64,000 nt of DNA from Chitinophaga silvisoli. GTDB taxonomy: Bacteria > Bacteroidota > Bacteroidia > Chitinophagales > Chitinophagaceae. The position numbers and the translations under genes were made by a program. The stretch is taken from assembly GCF_003412465.1 (NCBI RefSeq), contig NZ_QTJV01000010.1, positions 310,001 to 374,000 of the forward strand, in the 5' to 3' direction. Positions 25,899 to 33,139 of this stretch are shown piece by piece (position 1 is the stretch's first letter; every line of letters begins with the position of its first letter). The notes beneath the pieces were generated by a model. That model saw only the letters and a list, made by a program, of their open reading frames with translations. It was not told where the DNA came from and did not search any database.

Positions 25899-26462
25899 AT
25901 GAAGAACAAAAAGTACGATATTATCACAATCGGAGGGTCAGCCGGTAGCATCGCTGTACTAAGCAGGATTCTGGATGAACTGCCTGATTATGTGCAGACC
26001 CCTGTTGTCATCGTATTGCACAGGCTCCGCAATGTGCAGAGTGAAATGGGCAGACTGCTGTCCTCCAAAAGAAGAATTATTGAGCCAGAAGATAAAGAAG
26101 CTGTAAAAGCACGCAACATTTACCTTGCACCACAAAATTATCACCTGATGCTGGAAGCCGATAAGACCTTTATGCTGGATTATTCAGAACTGGTCAATTA
26201 CAGCCGGCCTTCTATAGACATGACCTTTAGTAGTGTGGCAGAGGTGTATGGCAGCAGTGCGCTCGCTATATTGCTGAGCGGTGCGAATAAAGATGGTGCT
26301 AAAGGCATGCGCGATATTATCGCCGCAGGTGGTACAGGCATTGTTCAGGATCCTGCTACCGCCGCGTTCGTTGCTATGCCACTGGCAGCGCTTGAAATAA
26401 GCAAAGGGATTCATGCCCTGCCAGTTGAAGATATAATAAAATTTATAATTAATGAACCATGA
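25899..26462 (+). CDS. CheB-type methylesterase domain protein without receiver
   Basis: A 187-residue stand-alone CheB catalytic domain. The catalytic triad is visible: Ser in TIGGSAGSI (about 14), His in VVIVLHR (about 41) and Asp in LSGANKDGAKG (about 132). It removes methyl groups added by CheR. CheB normally has an N-terminal receiver; its absence implies control by partner proteins, perhaps the REC kinase encoded next. It starts 18 nt after cheR. Confidence 0.9.
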   Translation: MKNKKYDIITIGGSAGSIAVLSRILDELPDYVQTPVVIVLHRLRNVQSEMGRLLSSKRRIIEPEDKEAVKARNIYLAPQNYHLMLEADKTFMLDYSELVNYSRPSIDMTFSSVAEVYGSSALAILLSGANKDGAKGMRDIIAAGGTGIVQDPATAAFVAMPLAALEISKGIHALPVEDIIKFIINEP

Positions 26463-26513
26463 GTAATGTTTTCTTCGTATATATAAATAAGATTAGCCGT
26501 TAAAAGAGTGCCG

Positions 26514-27605
26514 ATGATTAAGACCAAAAAATTTACCATCCTGCTGGTAGACGATAGAATGGAGAATTTATTATCGCTGGAACAAATGCTGCTGGCGGAT
26601 AACAGGACGTTTATTCAGGCTTCATCGGGCAATGAAGCATTGAAGCAGGTATTAAAAAACGATGATATTGGGCTGATCATGCTGGATGTGCAAATGCCGG
26701 ATATGGACGGATTTGAAGTGGCCCGTTTACTCAAAGACAATCCGAAAACCAGGAATATCTCCATCATTTTTGTAACTGCCATAAACAAAGACGAATACTA
26801 TGTGCTGGAAGGTTTTAAGAAGGGAGCCGTAGATTATCTGTCCAAACCACTGGACATCAATATGACCCGTGCTAAGGTAAACGTATTCGAACAGTTATAT
26901 TTCTACCAGGATGAACTGAAACAGGCCCTGAAGGAGAAGGAACAGATCAATGGGCAGCTGGAGCGCTTTATGCACGTAGTGGCACACGACCTGAAAACAC
27001 CACTCTCCGGTATTACAGGTTTGCTGATGCTGATGCAGGAAGAAGAAATAGTAAAGGGCACACCTATGCTGTCAGAATATATGGGAATGTCTGTGAGTGC
27101 AGCCTCACAAATGGCAGATATGATCACAGCTATCCTCGACTACAGCAAGGAACACCAGTTCTCCAACAAAACAGAAGATGTGGATGTAAATGAGTTGTTG
27201 CAGCAGCTGATCAAACTGTTGTTCCCCCCGGTACATGTACGGATCGAGGTGGCACCGAACCTGCCTGTGCTGCATACCAGCAGACAGAAACTGCAGCAGG
27301 TATTCCAGAATTTACTGAGTAACGCGATTAAGTATAACGATAAAGCTATAACAGAGATTAGTGTGGGTGGTGCACCGGACGGTGAGTTTTATAATTTTTA
27401 TGTGAAGGACAATGGTCCTGGCATAGAGGATAAGGACAATGAAAGAATCTTCAGGTTGTTTGAAAAGGTAGACAGGGATGACGATAAGGGCACAGGAATA
27501 GGATTGAATATCCTCAAATTACTGGTGGAAACACAGGGCGGAAAGGTATGGGTGGAATCCCGTTTGGGAGAAGGTAGCTGTTTCTACTTCCAGTGGCGGA
27601 GATAA
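26514..27605 (+). CDS. REC-histidine kinase (response regulator fused to kinase)
   Basis: A 363-residue soluble protein. The N-terminal receiver has LLVDDRMENLLSLE, LIMLDVQMPDMDGFE (Asp about 58), FVTAINKDEY and YLSKPLD. After a short coiled coil comes HisKA with FMHVVAHDLKTPLSGI, then the ATPase with NLLSNAIKYN, DNGPGIED and GTGIGLNILKLL. It has no TM segment, so it receives input by phosphotransfer. The ATG at 26514 is preferred over a GTG at 26508. It closes the CHASE3 kinase-CheR-CheB operon, a known Bacteroidota signalling arrangement. Confidence 0.88.
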   Translation: MIKTKKFTILLVDDRMENLLSLEQMLLADNRTFIQASSGNEALKQVLKNDDIGLIMLDVQMPDMDGFEVARLLKDNPKTRNISIIFVTAINKDEYYVLEGFKKGAVDYLSKPLDINMTRAKVNVFEQLYFYQDELKQALKEKEQINGQLERFMHVVAHDLKTPLSGITGLLMLMQEEEIVKGTPMLSEYMGMSVSAASQMADMITAILDYSKEHQFSNKTEDVDVNELLQQLIKLLFPPVHVRIEVAPNLPVLHTSRQKLQQVFQNLLSNAIKYNDKAITEISVGGAPDGEFYNFYVKDNGPGIEDKDNERIFRLFEKVDRDDDKGTGIGLNILKLLVETQGGKVWVESRLGEGSCFYFQWRR

Positions 27606-27611
27606 ATTGTC

Positions 27612-28403
27612 ATGTATATGAGAACCTATGGCCAAAGGGCAGGTGTATACCTGCTCATGCTGGTGATTGCCCAGCTTCCGTCGATGGCGCAAAAGAAAGC
27701 CGTCACAAATCTGAATATTGTATTTATTGGGAACAGTATTACTCATGGAGCAACGCTAAAGGATCCGGAGAAGGAGGCTCCGCCGGTACGAACGGTGGAG
27801 TGGTTGCAAACCCAGGATGGAGTCGGTAAAGTGAATTTTTCCAACCAGGGCGTAAGCGGGTATACTACGGTAGATTTTCTGCCAGCTACCGGGAAAGCAT
27901 TTAAAAAAGTGGAGGCGGCAGCCGAAGCTTATAAGGCAGAGAAAGATGCATTGTTAGTATTTTCAATTGATTTGGGCACCAATGATAGTGCCGTAGAGGG
28001 GCCAAACGGGGCTCCAGTCTCTCCCGAAAACTATAAAAAGAACTTACAGGCAATTATAGACCAGTTGCTGACAGATTTTCCGGACAGCAGGGTAGTCGTG
28101 CACCTGCCTATCTGGTATAGTCCCAATACCTATAACGGTGCGATCTATTTGCAACGGGGCCTGGACAGATTGCAGACTTATTTCCCGCAGATCAGTGAGC
28201 TAGTCAAGGATTATGGAAGAACAAAGCCTGGACAGGTGATTGTGGGCGATAAACAGGGATTTGGGTACTTTAAGCAACATGCAGCGGCAGAGCTACAGGC
28301 GGAAGAGGGCTGGCAGGGCGTATTTTACCTGCATCCCAACAAAATAGGGGCAGAAAGCCTTGGAAAGCTGTGGGGGAAAGGGATTTATAAGTTATTAAAA
28401 TAG
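27612..28403 (+). CDS. secreted SGNH/GDSL hydrolase
   Basis: A 263-residue secreted esterase-type protein. The signal peptide ends LPSMAQ (about 26). Block I is IVFIGNSITHG with Ser about 42, block III is LGTNDS with Asn, and block V has YLHPNKIGAES with His. The usual Asp three residues before the His is Phe here, so the triad may be incomplete or use another acid. Such enzymes often deacetylate glycans. It begins 6 nt after the REC kinase stop and may be read through from it, although a functional link is not obvious. Confidence 0.82.
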   Translation: MYMRTYGQRAGVYLLMLVIAQLPSMAQKKAVTNLNIVFIGNSITHGATLKDPEKEAPPVRTVEWLQTQDGVGKVNFSNQGVSGYTTVDFLPATGKAFKKVEAAAEAYKAEKDALLVFSIDLGTNDSAVEGPNGAPVSPENYKKNLQAIIDQLLTDFPDSRVVVHLPIWYSPNTYNGAIYLQRGLDRLQTYFPQISELVKDYGRTKPGQVIVGDKQGFGYFKQHAAAELQAEEGWQGVFYLHPNKIGAESLGKLWGKGIYKLLK

Positions 28404-28410
28404 TCAGATT

Positions 28411-28437
28411 GCGGGGTTTTGTTGTACAAAACCCCGC
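28411..28437 (+). terminator. terminator after the SGNH hydrolase gene
   Basis: Perfect 11-bp arms GCGGGGTTTTG / CAAAACCCCGC around TTGTA. Confidence 0.8.
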
Positions 28438-28536
28438 TCTTAATAAAGACTTAAACCCCTACTGCTATGGAATCCCCACGTTTTTTACTATTTTAGTATA
28501 GTTATTGATCCTTTGAATGGAAAAACGTGTATACCA

Positions 28537-28734
28537 ATGATTTATGTGAAAGATACCGGAGCGTCGACCGGCGTACCTAAAGAAAACGAAATTTTGCACA
28601 CTGGCTCAGGTGGAGCCTTTGAAGAAGCAGAGCGTGCCCTGGATGAGTCAGAGCGCGAAATGAGCGATGAGCAACTGGATGAGCGTCTTGAAAATACCCC
28701 TGAAAAGAGCAGATCTCAAAGACCTTCCTACTAA
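28537..28734 (+). CDS. small acidic protein, unknown
   Basis: 65 residues from the ATG at 28537 (MIYVKDTGASTGVP). The protein is hydrophilic with a strongly acidic, probably helical middle (EEAERALDESEREMSDE) and a basic tail (KSRSQRPSY), so likely soluble and partly disordered. No motif is recognised. It lies between terminators and no consensus promoter is evident, so expression is uncertain. Confidence 0.5.
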   Translation: MIYVKDTGASTGVPKENEILHTGSGGAFEEAERALDESEREMSDEQLDERLENTPEKSRSQRPSY

Positions 28735-28743
28735 AGTTACGGA

Positions 28744-28779
28744 CAAAAAAAACCGGCACTAAAGGACTAAAGTACCGGT
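28744..28779 (-). terminator. intrinsic terminator of a small minus-strand unit
   Basis: On the minus strand ACCGGTACT pairs with AGTGCCGGT (one G-T pair), followed by eight T. It faces transcripts coming from about 29075. Confidence 0.7.
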
Positions 28780-28809
28780 ATTTCATTTTGCATTGTTCGT
28801 AAACGAAGA

Positions 28810-29016
28810 TTACAGCCCCTTTTTCAAGGAACCATATAAATATGTTGTATTACTCGGTGGTAATTTGGAAAAAACATTGTGCATTGTTGTAGTCTGGTGT
28901 CTTTCGTTTTGCGTATAAAGCGGCGACATGTTACTAATTAGATTGGAACAATAAGAACCCAACGTATTCTGTAGGTTGCTAGCCTCCAGATCTTTATGAT
29001 TCACATGACACATCAT
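28810..29016 (-). CDS. possible 68-residue protein or small RNA
   Basis: The frame MMCHVNHKDLEASNLQNTL... ends YLYGSLKKGL. It lies between a perfect -7 box (29079-29086) and a strong terminator (28744-28779) in the correct order on the minus strand, so a transcript of about 300 nt is likely. The protein is Asn/Ser/Thr-rich without motifs, so the product may equally be a non-coding RNA. Confidence 0.35.
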   Translation of the reverse strand: MMCHVNHKDLEASNLQNTLGSYCSNLISNMSPLYTQNERHQTTTMHNVFSKLPPSNTTYLYGSLKKGL

Positions 29017-29078
29017 GTATCCACTTTATACTAATCTGCCGGCCGGGCTGTTGTATCCTTTTCTTTATAAAAGCGGGG

Positions 29079-29086
29079 CAAAACTA
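29079..29086 (-). promoter_or_regulatory. -7 promoter box, minus strand
   Basis: TAGTTTTG on the minus strand matches TAnnTTTG, followed by CC. The -33 region lacks a clear TTTG. It would drive the small unit ending at 28744. Confidence 0.4.
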
Positions 29087-29295
29087 CTAAACACATCGCT
29101 GTTTTTAGAAAATAAACTTCGAACACGGCTGTTAATGATTTGTAAAAATTACAGGGAAAAGAGTTTATTCTAACGTAATACAGATATAAGTGCTTGTCTG
29201 ATAATTCTTTCGGCAAGGCTGCTGATTTCTAAGAAAAATGCAGAAATTTTTTGGCACTGAGTATATATACGTTAAAAATCCCCTATTGGTTTTAC

Positions 29296-29634
29296 TTACT
29301 CACTATTTCCATGTCGAATTTCCTGGGGGGAACAGGCATAATGTTTCCTGAACTCCCGGTTGAAACTTGATACATTACTATACCCCACTTCTTCCGCAAT
29401 ATCGGAAATTTTACTATCTGATTGTTCTAAAAGCTGAAAAGCCTTTTGCATTCTTTGCTCCAACAACCAGTTTATCAGGGAAAGATGCTTGTATTTTTTA
29501 AAATCCTGTTTCAGCTTCGATTCACTTATGTAATGAGAATGAGCTAGTTGTGAGATGCTGACTGGCTTATTTAAATTGAGCAGCAGGTATTCGCTAATGC
29601 TGGCTATTACCTGTTCGTGGCGATTGGTAGACAT
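29296..29634 (-). CDS. stand-alone AraC-type HTH protein
   Basis: A 112-residue protein consisting only of the AraC double-HTH domain: VSISQLAHSHYISESKLKQD (first HTH), INWLLEQRMQKAFQLLE, then ISDIAEEVGYSNVSSFNREF (second HTH) and YACSPQEIRHG. There is no effector domain, as in MarA/SoxS-like regulators whose level rather than ligand sets activity. It is divergent from the Gfo/Idh/MocA gene (130 nt apart), a reasonable candidate target. Confidence 0.85.
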   Translation of the reverse strand: MSTNRHEQVIASISEYLLLNLNKPVSISQLAHSHYISESKLKQDFKKYKHLSLINWLLEQRMQKAFQLLEQSDSKISDIAEEVGYSNVSSFNREFRKHYACSPQEIRHGNSE

Positions 29635-29762
29635 GGGATTTGTGTTTCAATGGTTTAGGGTTACCTGTAATTTAAGTAAAAAATCGCTTGTCCGGCCGCC
29701 TGAAAATTATATTTATAAAAAATGCATATCTTGTCCCCTCGTGATCATTACCTGAAGATCCT

Positions 29763-31013
29763 ATGCCAAACCATAGACGTGAATTTCTGAAAAATATAGC
29801 CGGTACGGTGGTAGCCTTTACCATTCTTCCCCGGCATGTATTAGGCCGGGGCTACCTTGCACCCAGCGACCAGCTGACCAGGGGGATAATCGGTACTGGT
29901 ATTGCCGGGAGGCAACAGCTGAACTATCCCGGTACCCGTGTGACCGCCCTGTGTGATGTAGATCAGACCAACCTGGCGCAGGCTGCCGCAATGCTGGATA
30001 AAAAGGTCAGGACCTTCGACGACTACCGCCACCTGCTCCTTCAAAAGGATATCGATTTTGTACATATTGCTACTCCGCCTCACTGGCATGGTCTCATGGC
30101 CACCGAAGCCGCTGCTGCAGGGAAAGACATCTGGTGTGAAACCCCGATGACCCATTCTATCGCCGAGGGCAGACAGCTTGTCAAGACCGTGCAGACCTAT
30201 GACCGCATCTTCCGGCTCAATATGAATCACCGGATTGAAGGCAACTTCTATGGCACCAATGTACCTGTCAAAAAATTAAAGAAGCTGGTGAGCAGTGGAA
30301 TCCTGGGCTGGCCACTGACCATCACCCTGGGACCTCAGACGGGTTTCAGCTGGCCTTTCTCAAATTTAGGTTTGACCAGTCTTCCCGCTCAACCTGTGCC
30401 TGCGACATTGAATTATAACCGCTGGCTGGGGCCCGCACCTTTTAAACCCTACCATATCAACAGGATTCAAAACTTTCGTGGATATTGGGATTATGGAGGA
30501 GGTGTACTGGCAGAGCTGGGGCAGCAATACCTGGATCCCGTACAGTTCATACTGGAAAAAGATGCGACCAGTCCTGTTGAGGTAACAGTACAGGCACCTT
30601 TACAACACCCTGATGCTGTAGGCACCTGGCAGAAAATCACCTTTACCTACCAGGACGGCTGTAAAATAATCCTGGATGCAGCAGGCATGGATGCCAATGC
30701 GCCCTTTATGTCCGGCTCAAAGGGCAAACTGTATGCTGATTTCAAATCAGATCTGCCTGAGCTGGAAAAACAACTGGCCAACTATCCCGATCCCCCCCTG
30801 GCAGTTACAGACTTTGTGACAGCAGTGAAGGAAAGGCAGACCTTCGTAACAAACGAAGAAAACGGACATCGCTCCTGTACCCTGGTCAATATGGGAAAGA
30901 TCGCTCTTCAACTGGGCCGCTCCCTCCAGTTTGATCCTGAAAAAGAAACCTTCCTGTTTGATGAAGGTGCCAACAGGTTGCTGAACAAGCCCCTGCGCAG
31001 CACCTGGAAATAA
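29763..31013 (+). CDS. Tat-exported Gfo/Idh/MocA-family protein with altered catalytic lysine
   Basis: A 416-residue oxidoreductase-fold protein. The N-terminus has a twin-arginine signal (NHRREFLKNIAGT). The Rossmann motif is GIIGTGIAGR (about 41-50), followed by HIATPPHWHG. The conserved EKP catalytic motif reads WCETPMTHSIAEG, so Lys is Thr at about residue 127, while the flanking residues match the family. The C-terminal domain has GGGVLAELGQQYLDP. Loss of the lysine argues against normal NAD-dependent sugar dehydrogenation. It is 9 nt upstream of a secreted HEAT protein, a common Bacteroidota pair linked to glycan use. Confidence 0.85.
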   Translation: MPNHRREFLKNIAGTVVAFTILPRHVLGRGYLAPSDQLTRGIIGTGIAGRQQLNYPGTRVTALCDVDQTNLAQAAAMLDKKVRTFDDYRHLLLQKDIDFVHIATPPHWHGLMATEAAAAGKDIWCETPMTHSIAEGRQLVKTVQTYDRIFRLNMNHRIEGNFYGTNVPVKKLKKLVSSGILGWPLTITLGPQTGFSWPFSNLGLTSLPAQPVPATLNYNRWLGPAPFKPYHINRIQNFRGYWDYGGGVLAELGQQYLDPVQFILEKDATSPVEVTVQAPLQHPDAVGTWQKITFTYQDGCKIILDAAGMDANAPFMSGSKGKLYADFKSDLPELEKQLANYPDPPLAVTDFVTAVKERQTFVTNEENGHRSCTLVNMGKIALQLGRSLQFDPEKETFLFDEGANRLLNKPLRSTWK

Positions 31014-31022
31014 CTATGTACC

Positions 31023-32459
31023 ATGAGGCGTTCGAATCTGATAATATTATTAATACTTGGCACCTGCCTGCATGTAGCAGGGCAGGGGCAACCCTCTCCC
31101 TATGCCGGCAGGATCACTGCGATTCTGCAGGAAATGCCATCCCCCAATGATAGTCTGAAAACCATCTCTATGAAACAGATGGAAAAGCTGGGAGAACCCG
31201 GCCTGACTGCATTGGCGATGATGACGCAGACAGGGAATATAAACGTGCAATACGCCCTTTCTGCTTATACAGGATATGTTACAGCAGCCTTACAGGATTC
31301 TGCCCGGAAAACGGCTGTAAAAGCCTATTGCAGGGCCCTGAAACTGGTGACCTCCACCCCCGCAAAAATTTTCCTGATCAACCAGCTTCAGTTGTGTGGC
31401 AATGATCTGGCAGCAGCTACCATTGCACCTTACCTGGTGCAGGAAGCATTGTGCGATGCTGCGGTGAGGGCTTTGATCCAGATTGGTGGCCCGGTAGCCA
31501 AACCTACGGTAGTCTATGCACTGTCAAAAGCAAAAGGCAATGCAAGGATCGCCCTGATCAATGCCATTGGTGAGCTTCGCTACCTGAGCGGCCTGGATGC
31601 AGTAACAGCACTGGCCAACACGAGAGATCTGCGTCAGCGCAGGGCCGCATTGATGGCTATCGCTAACCTGGGCAATGAAAGCAGTGATTCATTATTACAT
31701 GCTGCAGCTGCAAAAGCAGGATATGTATACGACAGTTCGAATGCTACGGCAGCGTATATATTATTTGCACAGCGTATGGCGGAGAACTGGCCACAGGAGC
31801 CAGCCAGGGTGATTGCCGCCCGCATGCTCAGGGAATGTAAATCACATGCCCAGCTGCCAACCAGGATTGCTGCGCTGCAGATCATGGTGAACGTGCATTT
31901 CAATGAATCGAACAGGATTCTGGGAGATGCCGCAGCAGATCCCGATCCCGGTTTCAGGGCCGCAGCACTGAAGATGGCCGCAAGGAATATGAATACAGCC
32001 AATACCAGCTACTGGATAGACAGGATCGCGAGAGAAAAAGGAGCGGTGAAAGCCGGAATATTGTTATTACTGGGCGAAAGTCAGCAACGCGCTACTACAA
32101 GGGTGATCCAGGCTGCACTGGCAGATAGTAACATGGTGGTGAAAATAGCCGCTATCAAAGCTGCAGGTCTGTTGGGAAATACGACCATGATTGCTTCGCT
32201 GGTATTTGAAATGAACAAGGCGGACAGCAGTACGATCTTTTTAATCAGAGATGTATTGCTCACTATGCGGAGTAAAATGGTCGCTTCGACTGCCAGCATT
32301 TCTTTGCAGAATAAGCCGCCACTGATGCAGATTGCATTGCTGCAAATCCTGGAGGCGCGAAAGGCGGAGGAGTCAAAACCAAGAGTACTGGCAATGTTGC
32401 AAAGTGCAAACCCGGCTGTAAAAGAGCAGGCGGAGAAAACATTGAAAGCAATTGAATAG
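31023..32459 (+). CDS. secreted HEAT-repeat protein
   Basis: 478 residues with a signal peptide (NLIILLILGTCLHVAGQ) and Ala-rich HEAT-like repeats across the rest (DAAVRALIQIGGPVAKP, ARIALINAIGELRYLSGLDA, RAALMAIANLGNESS, MVVKIAAIKAAGLLGN, NPAVKEQAEKTLKAIE). It is encoded 9 nt after the Tat-exported Gfo/Idh/MocA protein and is likely its periplasmic partner or scaffold. It has no catalytic motif. Confidence 0.8.
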   Translation: MRRSNLIILLILGTCLHVAGQGQPSPYAGRITAILQEMPSPNDSLKTISMKQMEKLGEPGLTALAMMTQTGNINVQYALSAYTGYVTAALQDSARKTAVKAYCRALKLVTSTPAKIFLINQLQLCGNDLAAATIAPYLVQEALCDAAVRALIQIGGPVAKPTVVYALSKAKGNARIALINAIGELRYLSGLDAVTALANTRDLRQRRAALMAIANLGNESSDSLLHAAAAKAGYVYDSSNATAAYILFAQRMAENWPQEPARVIAARMLRECKSHAQLPTRIAALQIMVNVHFNESNRILGDAAADPDPGFRAAALKMAARNMNTANTSYWIDRIAREKGAVKAGILLLLGESQQRATTRVIQAALADSNMVVKIAAIKAAGLLGNTTMIASLVFEMNKADSSTIFLIRDVLLTMRSKMVASTASISLQNKPPLMQIALLQILEARKAEESKPRVLAMLQSANPAVKEQAEKTLKAIE

Positions 32460-32542
32460 AACCGTTTTTTTATTTATGGCATCGTATTTGAAGATAAGGA
32501 CATATGTTCCTTATTCTGTAATTAATCAATACATGCTCATTT

Positions 32543-32944
32543 ATGAAAACTAAATTATTGCTTGCTGTACTGGTACTGGGCCTGGGTGTTCTCGTATCCG
32601 GTTGTAAAAAAGAATACATCACAAATGAAATTCCTAATACAACTATTCAGGCAACCATCGCCAGCAATACCTGGCAGTATGATAGTAATACCAAAACCTA
32701 TTACAGGGAAATCGATATGCCTGAAATTACTGACGGTATAAATCAGACCGATGGCGTATTGGTTTATATCTCAGGTGATGGTACTACCTGGGAAGCTGTA
32801 CCGGATGTATACAATGGTTCTACTATCATATATACTTACAAACCAGGCTTGCTTACCCTCGAAATCCAGGGTAGTGATGGTTCCACGGTAGATCCCCCAG
32901 GCGACATGTATGTTAAGATAGTATTAGTCGCTTCTGAAGGTTGA
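32543..32944 (+). CDS. small lipoprotein, unknown function
   Basis: 133 residues with a clear lipoprotein signal, LLLAVLVLGLGVLVSGC (lipobox Cys about 21), followed by KKE. The mature domain is beta-rich and acidic (TIQATIASNTWQYD, GVLVYISGDGTTWEAVPDVY, GDMYVKIVLVASEG). Positively charged residues right after the Cys do not match a surface-export signal, so a periplasmic-facing location is as likely as surface exposure. It is monocistronic with its own terminator. Confidence 0.75.
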   Translation: MKTKLLLAVLVLGLGVLVSGCKKEYITNEIPNTTIQATIASNTWQYDSNTKTYYREIDMPEITDGINQTDGVLVYISGDGTTWEAVPDVYNGSTIIYTYKPGLLTLEIQGSDGSTVDPPGDMYVKIVLVASEG

Positions 32945-32966
32945 TCATCCCCGAGAGAAATTATTC

Positions 32967-32992
32967 GCCCCCTCAGTCGAGGGGGCTTTTTT
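32967..32992 (+). terminator. terminator of the small lipoprotein gene
   Basis: 8-bp arms GCCCCCTC / GAGGGGGC around AGTC, followed by TTTTTT. Confidence 0.9.
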
Positions 32993-33139
32993 ATTTACCC
33001 TTTCTGATACGTAATTCTCCTTTTGTAATTTATATTTGACCTAACTAATCAGCATCATTTTGATTTTGGAATATCAACGTATATTTTTGTCCGAACAGTG
33101 AACACGGCAATATTGCCTTCTAAACTTTCATGCAAAATT

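Noticed and set aside
29031-29216. 61-codon minus-strand frame
   Set aside because: It spans the promoter box of the small unit and has no protein-like features.
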